This document shows positions 1-12,689 of a DNA stretch of 64,000 bases, in pieces. The translations under genes were made by a program, and so were the position numbers. The stretch is from Imbricaverruca yamaguchii (Eukaryota > Arthropoda > Thecostraca > Neoverrucidae), in assembly GCA_034440575.1 (NCBI GenBank), contig JAOTOL010001498.1, positions 496,001 to 560,000 on the forward strand. Direction: 5' to 3'. A model generated the notes under the pieces. The model had not been told where the DNA came from and ran no database searches. It saw only the letters and a program-made list of their open reading frames with translations. Each line of letters begins with the position of its first letter. Position 1 is the stretch's first letter.

Positions 1-670
1 CTTATTGGCCCACAGGCGTTTCTAAGGCAGTATTCACCTTATAAGTTTGCACTGGCTGCTAGTAAGAACGAAGCCTACTTGCTGGCCGATGAATAAATAA
101 TTATCATGATTATTGTTGGAGAGGATGAGAAAAGGAAAGACGGATGATCGCTGGTTGAAGATGCTTTGATCAGGTTTGTGGGAGGCCATGATTGGCAAGC
201 TGACAGAATGGGAAAAAGAAAAACGCTATAAATAATAACACATGGTATTGTATTCGTCCTCAGGGCCTCAACAGTCACCTCAAACATTTGTGTAGTGCAC
301 ATCGTGCACTTTATAATATTTGCCACTTGGAAGAAAATGCTACAACTGCATCACGTGACACCCGGCTGAAACGGAATGAAAGCGCATATCCCGTTTTAGC
401 CCGGCGGCCCATTTTTGGACGGTCATTTCAAACTGTTGTAGATATGACAATATCCAGTGGATAAAGACGAAACTTTATCAGGATGTCGGCAACCGTCCTG
501 ACATGTCCCCTACCCGTGTAAAAAGGTCCCAATCAACTTCTAAGGGGAAATTAATTAGAAGTAAATTTAGCGATTTTGGTCACACGTGACCCATGTGTTC
601 AAACTTGCATATTTCTTAACTTTTTAGGCATCGATGAAAACATGAATGCTGATGAACGAAAAGTAGACGT
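1..670. other. Unassigned non-coding stretch
   Basis: I see no coding region, RNA gene or clear repeat here. The short open frames have no recognisable domain. It precedes the piggyBac remnant. Confidence 0.4.
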
Positions 671-839
671 TAGTGGGATTACAGACATGTATGGGAAGTT
701 GTTGTTCCTTTACATGGGTCCTACATAGTGGACGCCAAATTAGGGTCGACCAATTTTGGCCGCACGGACGCCCGCGCTCGCCTGGCGGCGCGGCCGGTAT
801 CTCCGCCGGCCGCAATCTCAGCTCTAAGACCGTGCCTTC

Positions 840-1907
840 AAGGTGCGTCCGCTGCTGGACCTTCTGAACGAGTCGTTCCAGCAGTTCAACGTGTTTCAGG
901 AGGATCTGGCGGTTGATGAGATGATGGTAAAGTACTACGGTCATCACGGCCTCAAGCAGTACATGCGCGGAAAACCGATAAGGTTCGGATACAAGCTGTG
1001 GGCGCTGTGTAGCAGTGACGGCTTCTGTTACAAGTTTGACTTGTACTGTGGCAAGGAGAAGCGGCCGGAGCTGCAAGATCTACCCCTGGGAACGCGTGTC
1101 GTGCTGGACATGATCAGCCCAGTGACCGACGCAGGCGCCCACAGACTGTTCTTCGACAACCTGTTCACATCGCGGACGCTGCTGGAGACGCTGAAGGCTC
1201 GTGGTCTGCGCGCCACTGGTACGGCACGAGAGGACAGACTGGACAAGTGCGCGGTCACACCACTCAACGCAATGAACAAGAAAAAGCGTGATACTCACGA
1301 GCAGCACTTTGACTCGACAGACGGGGTGGTGGAAGGACAACAAGGTGGTCAACATCATGACCAACTTTGACACTGTGGATCCGGCGACCTCTGCATACCG
1401 TTATGACAGGACGGAGAAGAAACGCGTGGAAGTTCCGCAGCCCAAACTGCTGAAAGCGTACAACCAAGGCATGGGCGGCGTGGACCTCCATGACTGGATG
1501 CTGGGCCAGTACCAGGTGTCCATCCGGGGCAAAAAGTGGTATTGGTGTCTCATCACCCGTGCTCTGGACATGGCCATGGTCAACAGCTGGCTGCTACACC
1601 GCGCCGCAGTGCTACAGCAGCAGAAACTGACGCTGCTCCAGTTCCGCCGTGACATCGCCACCACCTATCTGATGACCGCTGCCATGGTCAGCACCGGAGG
1701 TGGGGCAAAGGCGAGCTGTCCGAAGCGTGCACACGGAGTGTGGATCCCTGGCAGCCTCCGGTACGATGGCGTGGGACACCTGCCCACCAACTTAAGCTTC
1801 CGCCGGCGCTGCCAGCTAGAGAAGTGCCAGCGGAGGTCCACCAAGAAGTGCGTGAAGTGTGATGTGCCTCTCTGCTTCGCCTGCTTCGTCGCCTACCACA
1901 CGGCCTA
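840..1907 (+). pseudogene. piggyBac-family transposase, 5'-truncated and frameshifted
   Basis: This is a remnant of a DDE-type cut-and-paste transposase of the piggyBac/PGBD family. The first frame (about 840-1,325) carries the VDEMM block with the first catalytic Asp at 915-917, and the second-Asp block FFDNLFTS. The next block, WWKDNKVV, continues only in a different frame, so a frameshift lies near 1,318-1,326, next to a run of four G. The second frame carries MGGVDLHDWM, which holds the third catalytic Asp. It ends with a Cys-rich tail (CVKCDVPLCFACFVAYH) like the C-terminal zinc-binding domain of piggyBac transposases, then a stop at 1,906-1,908. The N-terminal part is not recognisable upstream of 840. 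All three catalytic Asp residues remain, so decay is fairly recent, but the frameshift makes it non-functional unless it is a sequencing error. Confidence 0.85.
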
Positions 1908-3249
1908 GAGCACATACATGTAGGTAGACTGCACGGCCAGGGCGTTATCCGTCAGAGATGAGAGAGCAGGTAGGCAGTTAGTCTGCCACCGAGGTGTATT
2001 CGGATTGCGCCATGATTTGGGACCGTCGGTGCCCGGTCGTGTGCATGCCATTGGTTTGTGATTGTCACAGCTCACCTCCACATGCAATGGCAGGATGAGG
2101 TCCTGTGTTATACTGGGGGTGAATGCGTATGGTGTACCTACCTACGTTGGGTCTTCACCTACACTCGCAGTTTGTGCTCGTTTAGCACGATATGTCGTAA
2201 GGACTGCTGAATGGTCAATGGTCATGTATGGCGTTTGAACACGTAATGTATCTCACAGCTCGTAAACGCATGCTTTTGAATGGGTGTTAAGTATCCAGTT
2301 CGTTTTGGAATGATCCGGGGATGAGCATCGCACAATAAACGTTTCGGCTTGACCTGCTTATTATTTGTTCGTTTCATGATCGTCATAGGGCAATGGATCA
2401 GATGATCTGAATAATAGGACAATCTGCTACGTGCTGCGTCGTAACACTGCAAAAGCATAGGTATAGGAAAAAGAACTTCTCAACTACCTTATCCGTACAT
2501 TCCTAATAATGGATATCCAGCGGTTTTTTATGCCTTCCACCGGCATCCACCGCTGCGCGGACCCGCGCCACCCGTCACCGCGCGGCCTGCCCGCCTGCCG
2601 CCCGCCCGTCGCTGGCGCCCGTGCGGTCATTTTTGGTCGCATCTGTATCCAAAAAACTATCGAGTATTTTTATTTTATTTTCAGATGTTCTTACTTCCCT
2701 CATAACTAGGCTACATGCCCAAAAAAAGAGAAAATTTGGACGGAAAATGGGTCCGGCCTTTAATGGGATTGAGGACCAACAAATCAGTGCAAAATAGCTG
2801 ATAGGTGACAACACACGACACCTCATAAAGTCATAACGTGTTCAGACGTATGGCCGCAAGGGTCCATCCTGAATTCACTTCTGTGACTAGCTCTCTCCTT
2901 CCTACGTTTTCTAGTGGCTAAGAAATCCGGATAACCGCTTAGCTTTGACGCACCTCATTTCTGATTAAATAACAACGCTTCCAGATTGGGTACCGAACTG
3001 AGACTCCAGTTAGGTGTTCTTTTTAACCTTTCCGATTTCCTTTGTCTTCGGATGTGTTTTAAGGCACCAGCATTTTTTTTTGCTTGGGGCTCGGCACGTG
3101 TTTGCGATACCGGCTTTTTAAACAAAAGTAAAATTTTGTTACTTACTTTTGTGCACCGACGATAATTTGTAAGCATCGGTGCGTTTTCGCAGACCCCGCA
3201 GTGTTCATTTAATGCACTGTCTTTTCGTTTCTTTTCTAGGACCATGTCG
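1908..3249. other. Unassigned stretch downstream of the piggyBac remnant
   Basis: No gene is recognised. A GC-rich stretch at about 2,550-2,640 resembles, in inverted orientation, the GC-rich stretch at about 740-800 upstream of the transposase. It may belong to the same element. Confidence 0.35.
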
Positions 3250-4560
3250 ATTCATTAGCGACCTAGCCTGTTTTTGAGGCCCCATGCTGTATCAAACCCC
3301 GCTGTGCTTTGAGGGACCGTTGTGTCTTGATTTTTAACTCCGGTGTGTATACTTAGAGCAGCAGAATGTCTTAAGGCAATGCCGCTTTTTTCCAGACTCG
3401 ATAAGCTTTGAAGCGCTCGGTGCATTTCCGTCCTCCAGTTATGCTCTTTGAGTCCCGCTGTGTTTTTTCCTCATATTTGTGGGACTTCAGCACGATATTA
3501 GGGGCCCGGCATAATTTCTTTGGATCCGGTCTCGACGTTTCTGGCCCAGTCGCGTGGTTCCGGGAGAATCCGACGTCAGTTTTCTGGGCTTGACAGTTTT
3601 TGGTGACTTATTCTGAATTATGTAAAGTCCCAGCCAAAGCCTTATTTTTCGGGCCTTCGGCGACATTTCTGTATTTTTATGTCCCGCCGGGGATTTGTCG
3701 AGCTCAGGATTTTTTTTCGTGCCGTATGCGATTTGTTAAGGCATCTCGTAGTATGTTTGGACTAAGGGATTATGTTTCTTGCCGGAACATTTATTTTTCG
3801 GAGCCTCCCTTTATTTTTTGTGGTTCTGGCTTGATTATTGTCGGGTTGCGTTGCGACTTTGGGAGCACGCTGTGCCTATTTGGGGACATCAACGCCAATT
3901 TTTGTGAGCCCCGAGGGAATTATTGATGCCTCGACCAGAACTTACGCGACTACCAACGGGAATTTTGGGTCCCATGCGCGACATTTGGGGGTGGGGGTGT
4001 TGGCGCCAGTTCACAGGTCGCGTTGTGCTAATCCGACCCCAGGCCCAGACTAATTTTAGCGTTCCCCGGCGCAAATTTTAGAGCCCGAAGCAAGTTTTTT
4101 TGGTGTCCGCTGTATTTATTTAAAACCCCTAATTATGGGGGCCCCGACGCGAATGTATCTTGCCCTAGAACCTTTTTTTGTGGACCCCGGCGCGTTTCTT
4201 AGGTTCTTCGGAGCCCGCCTTGCTAGGACGGAGGGAGATTTTCCTCTTTAGCATGCCACTGCGGCTGCTCAACGAGTTTTTTTTCCAGCGGATGGCACCA
4301 TTCAGAGTAGAAAGGCCCTCAGGATAATTTTCTTTCGTGACCTCTTCTGAATTATCCGGTGCTCGGGTAAACTCGATAGACTCCATTTGCGATTTATTGG
4401 GGTCGACTTCTATTTTTAGAACCCTCCTGCGCGATATTTGTGAGCCCCGGTGCGATTCTTCGGGCTCCTGGCGCATCTTTTTCCGTGCTCCAACGCACTT
4501 CCTTCCGGGGCCCGACACCTGTTTGGGGTCTTTGACGGAATTTTTGTGGCATTCGCGCAC
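3250..4560. repeat. Highly degenerate satellite-like tract
   Basis: The tract repeatedly alternates a CCCCGGCGCG-like or GGGCCC-like core with T-runs (TTTTTGTG, ATTTTT) at an irregular spacing of about 30-40 bases. Many short open frames with no domain cross it. It looks like an old tandem repeat that has diverged heavily. The call rests on visual periodicity only. Confidence 0.45.
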
Positions 4561-5054
4561 TTGAAGTTGATGTAGTAAGGTGTAGACTTCATTATTGTAT
4601 CTATGCTGCCATAATACATTATGGAAATCAGTATTGTATGGGCTACACCCAAGGTTAGTCATACTTAGTAGCGTGCCGTCTATTGGCTTCGGGGTGATAT
4701 AATGAGATGTGTTGAGGTTCACATGATGCTTTATAGTTCGTTCGATGGTACCTCTGGGTGACCGTGTTGAAATGAAGTCGGCTGATTTACGTCCCATGGC
4801 ACCGCTAGGTCGTCACTCTGACCTTAGATGAACCCTCTATAACATACCACTTCTTCGACTTCAGATAGCCGCTCTTCTACTTTAGACAGTCCCTAGTCAC
4901 GATGCTGCCCTGAATAGCAAGATTAAATCACTGAATGAAATAGTGCATAGTATGAAATGAACTTTTTAAGAATTGCATTATATTCTAGCCAGGTGCAGAC
5001 CCAGAAATTGTCACACGGCGGCCATGTCCGAAGGACACCACATCGAAAATGCAG

Positions 5055-5057
<3 letters not shown>
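4561..5057. other. Unassigned stretch
   Basis: No coding region, RNA gene or repeat is recognised. Confidence 0.35.
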
Positions 5058-5102
<45 letters not shown>

Positions 5103-5329
5103 TAGAGAGATAGAGAGAAAGAGAGATAAAAAGATGAAGAGATACATAAATAAAATACACGTAGATCAGGAGATCAAGCGAAACAGATATCAAGAGATAT
5201 GCAGAAAGATCAAGAGAGATGCAGAGATATCAATTGAGATGCAGAGAGATGAAGAGATGAAAAGAGTGAGGGAGAAGGGAGAGAGGGAGAGGAATATATG
5301 GATATAGATATCAACGTACGTATATATAT

Positions 5330-5372
<43 letters not shown>
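5058..5372. repeat. (GA)n followed by purine-rich tract and (TA)n microsatellite
   Basis: A GA dinucleotide run occupies about 5,060-5,097. It degrades into GATA/GAGAT-type purine-rich sequence to about 5,300, and ends in a TA run at about 5,332-5,371. Confidence 0.9.
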
Positions 5373-5375
<3 letters not shown>

Positions 5376-5629
5376 AATGAAGACATAGACCTGTATTTAG
5401 ATATAAATATATAGGTTAGGTATATGCCGCGTCTTCAGTTGTTCTTGTGCCTTGTGTTCGCCGACGTTAAATTCACGATAGTTTTGCAGGATTCGCAAGC
5501 GTTTGTTTCAGCGCTGGGCGCCCGGCAGCCGTCCCAGAGACTTGTGTTTCGCGACGTCACCCCTCGCCGAAGAGCAGATAGCTAGTGATCATAGTGACTT
5601 CTAGTGATCAAGCCACCTCCTGCCACAAA

Positions 5630-5708
5630 CACACAAATGCACATACACACAACAACACATACATACACACACACATACACACTCACATACACACACACAT
5701 TCACACTC
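5630..5708. repeat. (CA)n-like microsatellite
   Basis: Imperfect CACA/CATACA simple repeat on the plus strand. Confidence 0.85.
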
Positions 5709-7055
5709 CCGCTGCATATTACTAGGTGCCGAGCTCGGCTGTGGCTGAGTCGTTCGTTTGGTTGGTTCGTTAACAGCAGAGCTCGGGCACGGCTGTCATC
5801 TAGTCTGTTGCGACGGCACAAAATATAGCTGCTTATCCACTGGTTCTCTAGATCTACCAGGAGACATAAATAAGTCAGAGCATCCCTCCTCGATCCTCCA
5901 CAATATTCATGACCACCTAGTGTTTTTTTCTTCAGTAATACCTTCACAAATGACACATCTCCATGATTGTTGATTGTGGAAGAGAATACCGGAGGTAATT
6001 GTGAGCTGATATGGAGTACTCTCATTTACTTTGTACCGATTCAGTACTCCATTAGAAATTGCAAGATCGCCATTAGTTAGCCGTTTCTAGATCAGCTCTG
6101 CTTTAGACGCAGGCTGGCCGTTCAGATCGCGGCCAGCTCGCCTCTTCGGGGAAAGCCGAGCCGGGCTGCGACGTCTAGCGCCCAGCCACGCAGGCTGGGA
6201 ATCGGACGACTTCAGTGGCGGACACAGTTGTTGAACTATTCGTCGTTTTGTCAAAATGTACACTACCTTCAGATCTGTATGCTGTTACGCTGTTGGCGCA
6301 TCATCTTTTCCCTGTCAGTCATGTGGAGGTATCCTTGGAGGTCAAGCTGAAGACGCCACTGGCAACGTGCACATGTCACTGGATACGGCGAGGGTGAGGC
6401 ACTATATCTTGCGGTCGTCGGGGGGGAGGGGAGGGGTAGTTGATGCGTGGTCTTCCCACGCAGGCTTGGGACTGGGCTGCTGGGAACTGACACCAGTGGA
6501 CGGTCTGGCTTATTCAATGGCCGACGTGGTTGAATGGTTTAAGGTCGATACACATACGCATAGTGCAAGGTGTTGAACGATATGTCAAATGTTGCTTTTT
6601 AATCTTGAAATCATACTGCTAGCACGCAGCATGCAGCTAGCAAAACATGTAAGCCAATTAATAAAATAAGTTACTCAGTTTGCATGGGCCGCGGCAATTC
6701 GAATTTCTACCTTAAACAGCGCAGCGTCGCATTTGTTGTCCCATGAAAACGTAATTTCTTGAAATAATAGTCATTCATTTTAAGAACCTTTTCATGACTA
6801 TGAAGACATTGCAAGTTGTATTTTCCTCCCATATATGCTTAGATTGTACTCCGCTACGATGCAAGTGTTTACACACTTTTGGTGCCTCACAATTTGATTC
6901 CTTATCTATGATGACATTTCGTTTGTACTTGCCCCCCCTTCGGAATCAGGGATTAACTATTGGTGTGCTGCATGGGTGTAACGATTGAGGGGGCTGGAGA
7001 GGGGACATGTCCCCTCTGAGAAGTGACGATTTGTCCCCCTCTGTTGTATTTGTCC
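5709..7055. other. Unassigned stretch
   Basis: No gene is recognised. Two short GC-rich segments containing CCACGCAGGCTGGGA or CCACGCAGGCTTGGGA (about 6,185 and 6,458) may be fragments of one dispersed repeat. Confidence 0.3.
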
Positions 7056-7285
7056 CCCTCAAGATGTAGTTCTTGAATTTGTGGAGGTTATGACCGCTTC
7101 GGAGTTGTGGAGGTTATGACCTGTGGAGGTTATGACCGCTCCGTACTTGTGGAGGTTGCAACCTGTGGGGATTACGACCTGTGGAGGTTATGACCTGTGG
7201 AGGTTACGAACGCTGCGATGTGTTGAATTTGTGGAGGTTGTGACCTGTGGAGGTTACGATCTGTGGAGGTTATTATACGTCTCCG
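7056..7285. repeat. Short tandem repeat of a TGTGGAGGTTATGACC-type unit
   Basis: About ten imperfect copies of a 16-30 base unit built on TGTGGAGGTTATGACC, directly upstream of a tRNA-derived SINE. Confidence 0.85.
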
Positions 7286-7287
7286 GG

Positions 7288-7430
7288 GGAAGGATAGATC
7301 AGTTGGTAAATGCGTCTGTCTCACACGGCAAAGGTCACGGGTTCGACCCGCGCTGCCGACCGATGAGCTTCTCCCCTCGCGGCGCGGACACGGCATCACA
7401 GACGCCGACGCGAAATGACTGTAGGAGTTA
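7288..7430 (+). mobile_element. tRNA-derived SINE (family distinct from the intronic SINEs)
   Basis: An A-box-like GATCAGTTGGTAAATGCG is followed about 40 bases later by a B-box GGTTCGACCC. The copy ends in an AAATAAC/TTATTAATG-type A/T-rich tail. Spacing and boxes fit an RNA polymerase III promoter, but there is no full cloverleaf, so this is a SINE and not a tRNA gene. Confidence 0.7.
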
Positions 7431-7536
7431 AATAACAAATAATTATTAATGATTATTATTTGTCCTGGCTCGGATCGGATCGATGCATGGCTTGATCGGC
7501 AATTGGGAACAGAGAAGAACTGCTCGCGAACTGCTC

Positions 7537-7830
7537 TCATTGGAAGACAGCTGATCTGCGGCACACTTTTGAATTGTGGTGTCTGATCACAGTGCCCTGT
7601 AGCTCTGTCCTGATGTCAACTGACTGCCTGATGAAGTTGTTATTAAATTTGCGTTGTACTGCCTGAATTAAGGCCTCAGCATGATGAACATCAGGCCCGT
7701 TACAGCGTATCATAAGCTCGTACTCAGCGTTTCGGTGGTCCAGCTGGCGATGAGCGCCAAATATGTCCCCCACCATACTCCCCATGCTCTCAACGACAGA
7801 TTCGGGCGGGCTTGCCAGCTATAGCCTTAT
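7537..7830 (-). pseudogene. Possible fragment of a transposase-like protein (C-terminal part)
   Basis: A minus-strand open frame of about 95 codons reads SPPESVVESMGS, then an acidic/basic segment with MIRCNGPDVHHAEALI. The pattern resembles C-terminal parts of the hAT/DUF4371-like protein group also suspected at 12,690-14,260. This is a weak resemblance from memory. No start, splice sites or intact neighbours support a functional gene. Confidence 0.3.
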
Positions 7831-8558
7831 GACCAGGTGAGCGTACTGCTTCAACGCGTGGCTCTGGGCCGACTCCATTTGCAGGGCTATACTGCATACT
7901 GCAGCTACTGCAGCTATAGGGCTATACTGCATACAATACTGCAGCTTGCCGTTCATGGCACCTTTGTTGTTTCCCCTGGCGTCCAGTCCGCGGCCGCGCT
8001 CTGTCGCCTTGTCATGAAGAGTGGTGGTGAATCGGAGCACCGCTGGAAGCTGGAAAGCGAAGTCATCCAGGTCAGAGCAGATAGAGGAGCTACTGCACAA
8101 CCAATAGATGATCCCGTGCTGATCACAAACCCTTCTGATCGTGTTTCGCCTGTTTCCGACATTCCGACCTAAACACAAATTAACGCGATCTCACACGAAG
8201 ACGAGCCATTAAAATTCGGGCAAAACAATATAGCCACAATATGTAAGATGATAATGTACAAAGGTTAAAAGATAGAATATCCACAAGCAGCAGCATCAAT
8301 TGATAGGTACATATTATTTAGGAAACAAAGCCTTGAAGCAAAATAAAAGAAATCCGACCCAACGAGAGATAACAGATAAACGAAGCACAATAGCCATTCC
8401 AACGTGCAACGTGCAACACACGTAACAGTTGCAGCAGAATAAAATCATAAAAAGAACGACTGGAGATGATGCAACAGGAGGGGATGCGGAATTGTACTGT
8501 TACTAAAACATATGCTGTTTCCTCTTTCCATCACCTGAATTCGCAAAATAATATATGT

Positions 8559-8562
<4 letters not shown>
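7831..8562. other. Unassigned stretch
   Basis: No gene is recognised. A small direct duplication of GGGCTATACTGCATAC-type sequence occurs at about 7,883-7,935. Confidence 0.35.
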
Positions 8563-8638
<76 letters not shown>

Positions 8639-8639
8639 T

Positions 8640-8735
<96 letters not shown>
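8563..8735. repeat. Compound microsatellite (TA)n-(GT)n
   Basis: A TA run of about 70 bases is followed, after a short TTTGTTTG bridge, by a GT run of about 90 bases. Open frames across it are low-complexity artefacts. Confidence 0.95.
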
Positions 8736-11700
8736 GATATGCATATTATATGCATGTGTATCTACACAGACTTTATATGGGGAAGCGAGGCAAGAACAAA
8801 ATATAATAATAAGCTGACCTGGTCCTAGGCGGTGGCATTAAGTAATGACAGCATGGTCAGCGCACCGCCATTAGCTCTGTGTCCTCGTTCTCCAAAGCGT
8901 CCTGCATCTCAGCGAGCTTGCACACCATATTGTCAAACATGCGCCGTCGTTCCAAAGGCAGGAGATGAAGATTTTGAAGCGACTTGCTACCCTCGGCGAG
9001 CACGTCATATGTAAGGGGGCTTACATTTTTCGGCACCAAAATTTGTATACTTTCCTATCCGAACAGGCCGCCAGACATCCAGTCAGATCCTGGCCGTCTT
9101 ACCCGTCCCTTACAAACACGCCCGGGAAGCGCACGCGTGTGGCGCCGGCGCCTACATCAAAGCGGCAGTTCCGTGGCGCCCAAGATGAAACGGGCGCCCG
9201 ACAAACAACACGGCGAGCGCAAATAACGGTTCGGCATCTCCGCGAGGGTACCGGAGGTGCAAACACCATCTGGGCTACCCCGGAAGAAGGGTCATCGACC
9301 CGTGAGGTCGGTGGCCCGGACATGAAGACGTCGCCACCCAAGCCAGAAAAAAACCCAAAACCAATCAGGAGCGCGAACTCACCCCCGAAGCCATGGGAGT
9401 GGGTACAGGAAAAAAAAGAGGCGGAGCAATAGCAAGTTCAAGAGAACAGAACAGAACAGGACGAGAAGGAGAGAGAAGAGAGACGCGGGGAGAAGGGTCT
9501 GGAACCTGCTCAGCGGCGGACGCCGGACCGACGCCTGAGGGCCGTCCACCGGTGGCCAGATGGCTGAGTTTTCGAATGGAGGAGAAGAAGCACTCAGCCA
9601 AGGCCACTCGCCACTCACCATCGGAAATGTGAGTGCTAAACTTCTGGCGTGTCATCCTCTTTCCCACCGAACCAACCTAAATTCTCTTCCGCAGCTTCTG
9701 CCTTCTCACCAAATTCATTGCTGAGAGCGACCTGTCTCATGGGGGGGGGAACAAATAGGATAAGTTTAGTATGTGGTGGAGGTGGACGGAGATGTCGTAG
9801 ATGGCGGGATGTATATGAGCAGTGTGTGCGTAGGGCGATGCGATGCGGTGTATGTAAGGGCAAATATATTAGATTAAGCATATAAATTATCTAGTGGCAT
9901 CAGCAAAGACCGGTGGTGGAATTTCGACAGTGATGGACTGGAGGAGCGGTAGAGCAGGGCCGGATAAAATAAGATAGAGTGCAGCAATGGATGACGTCAG
10001 ACCTACGACCCTAACGAACGGTGCCCGCGTAGTAAATACCTCAGCGACCAGGCGCGAGGAGGGGAGGATATTTACGTCCAGAATTGAAATGGCGGCCGTG
10101 CCGCGGGTGATGAGGGTTGCGCGCGCTTTGACCGGGTCATCAACAGCCGACCCGTAGACGGAGATCGTACCATGAGCACTTCTTGACAAGGTGGAATGAT
10201 TTACACAATTATGCTTGGATATGTGCATGATATCACTTTGTACTATAAAGTAAATTTATAAGCGAGGCAGCCGTCCTGCGAGCGGTCCTCCTATGGACAG
10301 AACGTTTCCGAGCGATGGCGGTGAATGTTGAAGCTAGTTAAAGTGCCTAAAATAGTATTACTGTTATATATATGACGCGCGTTTGGTTAAGGCCTGATTG
10401 CTAGAGGGTGCGATGAACGGACACTTCGGGGGTATTAGTTCACCTGCTCTGGATCTTTGACCGCAAAATCACGCTGGACTCTGCGATCCAGAGGTGCAGG
10501 TGAGGTGGCGAACATGGTATGCATGTGGGAGGGGCTGGTAAAGGGGCCACCACAGTGCGTTCGCCGGAAGTCTGGCGCCGGACTATAGGGTATAGGCAAA
10601 ACATTGCCCGGTGGTTTGTCCACCCCCGAACTCTGCACGTGGGCACGGTTGGTGCAGATAGTTCGACGGGCACGATGGACGGGTTGGCATGCCATAATAC
10701 CCCAGGCTAAAGAGGTAGGGCTGGCTAGGATATAAGACGACCGGGTACGTGACCAACGTGGTAGGGATCCGTGCCGCCCGTGGGTTATGTCAGACCTGGT
10801 CACAAGTGTACGACGAATAAGGCCCGGCGCGGCATCGATGGAAGTTAAGGTTAGGTGTGTCGGTCAAAGACAGCAGAGCACTTGTATCAGCCCTCGGAGT
10901 CAGTACGATGAGCCCCCTCGTTGCAGTTAAGACTTTGTCCAGGCGAGAAACGCTGCTAATAATGGCTAGGCCAGCCATGATTGGCAGTGAAAGGTTTTCT
11001 TGTTCGGCCCGGTAATACCATCAAAATTAGAGCATTGGTCTGTCGATCTATGCGTTTGTGTACCGCTGAAAGGGGGGGGGGTCGGGAGCTAAATTTGGGG
11101 ACCAAGCAATTAATTAATTGATAAGGAGAGCATGAATGGGGCGAGCGAATGCGAAGTGAATGAAGGGAATAAACGTGAGTAGGTAGATCTAAGGATCAGC
11201 GGAAGCCGCTTGGGGCTCAACACAGGCACCTATTTCGTGCGGAACATTGCACAAAATTATACTAATACTAGCGTACAAAAATCCCAACACGGACATGTCA
11301 TTCAAACCAATGACAAATTTAATTGTCATCAATTCTCTCATGCAACGTATGAATTATAATCTGGCTAAAGACTCTCACTTACCTATATGGTGTTCCCAAA
11401 ACTTTGACCTCGCACATATATAAATTCGTGTTAGGGACGGCAACTCAAACCAACATCACGACGGCTGGGGTTTGGGGATGTGTGGTGGAATTGGCGGTGA
11501 AAAAACAACATAATACACCACTGACATAGGCACAATGAACAAAGGAGTGAGTTAGGTCAAGCCCCCAATAAGTCAGTTCAAGTAGTTCAATCAGTTACAG
11601 TTCCAGTTTCAGTTCAATTTAGGCATAATCAATTCCACATTTCACAAACTTCACACACACACCCCACTCACACCTCACACACCTCACATTCATACACCCC

Positions 11701-12680
11701 GCACGCCTACACCCCCACTACACCCCGCACACCACCCCCACCCACACCCCCCGGACACCCCACCGACGGCAGAGCCGCCACCCCTACACATACAGGTCAC
11801 AGAAGGCTGCCAGCTGAGCGGTGAACTTCAGATCTGAAAAATCAGTGAGGAATGTCGGTAGGGGATGAGTAGTGGGGACAGTTATAGACTGAAGCGTCGC
11901 TAACATGGCATGGCCAGGGTGCAAGTTGGGGAATTACATGCTTCCATAGCAAAGCTGTACTTCGCAATAAAAACGAAAATAATATACATTGCTGTATTTA
12001 ACTTTAGTTATATTCCTGTGCCATTATAACTGTTAAAAAAGTAATGCTAAGCTAAACCACAGCCTATACCTGCGCAAAATATCCATTAGCACGTATTCTG
12101 GTGGTGGTCAATGCGACACCACAGCCGAGCAAAGCTTTTTCGTGAATAACTCTGGAACGCTACGGCGCCGACTCACCACGTTTAGCTATACTCCTCGCAA
12201 TTGGTCGGCGGATATTTTGGTATACAATTGATAGAAATGGCGTTGAGGGTCATTGGGCGAGATTGGATCAGTCAGGCCGTGATTTCCAAAAAGAAATCAT
12301 TTTAGTAAAGATTTCAGTCACGTGCTAGAAATGTATTCAAACCAGCCCCTGATTTGTGGAAGCGGAAGCATTGCTGAAGACGATACTCAACTTCGCTGAA
12401 AACTACGTTGACAATCTGGCTTTGCTTGCCTCAAGACAATCTTAGGGTACTTGTCCCAAACGGATTTTTTCCGCAATAACTTCCACCATCCGCCAAAGCA
12501 TGCTGCGATTTGCCGTATTTAACCGGGCGTGTATATAAAAGACAAACAGAAACTGCAGAATAACAATATGTTAATCACAAGTCATTTGCCACATGATAAT
12601 TTAGCAAAAAAATAGTGTCTGGATATTGTGAATATCCATGTGTCTAGACTCGTGCAACACCTCCCAGGAATATTCATATT
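8736..12680. other. Long stretch without a recognised gene
   Basis: Several open frames of 60-155 codons occur on both strands, but none has a recognisable domain or a credible exon structure. A C-rich CACACCCC-type tract lies at about 11,650-11,770 and a G run at about 11,069-11,081. The minus-strand frame at 8,857-9,039 has a Leu-rich helical look but cannot be assigned. Confidence 0.35.
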
Positions 12681-12689
12681 CTTAACTAA

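Noticed and set aside
8445..8828. Open frames with long runs of alternating residues (about 100-120 codons)
   Set aside because: They are translations of TA and GT microsatellites.
9887..10228. A 113-codon minus-strand open frame
   Set aside because: No recognisable domain, no splice or promoter context. Not enough support for a gene.
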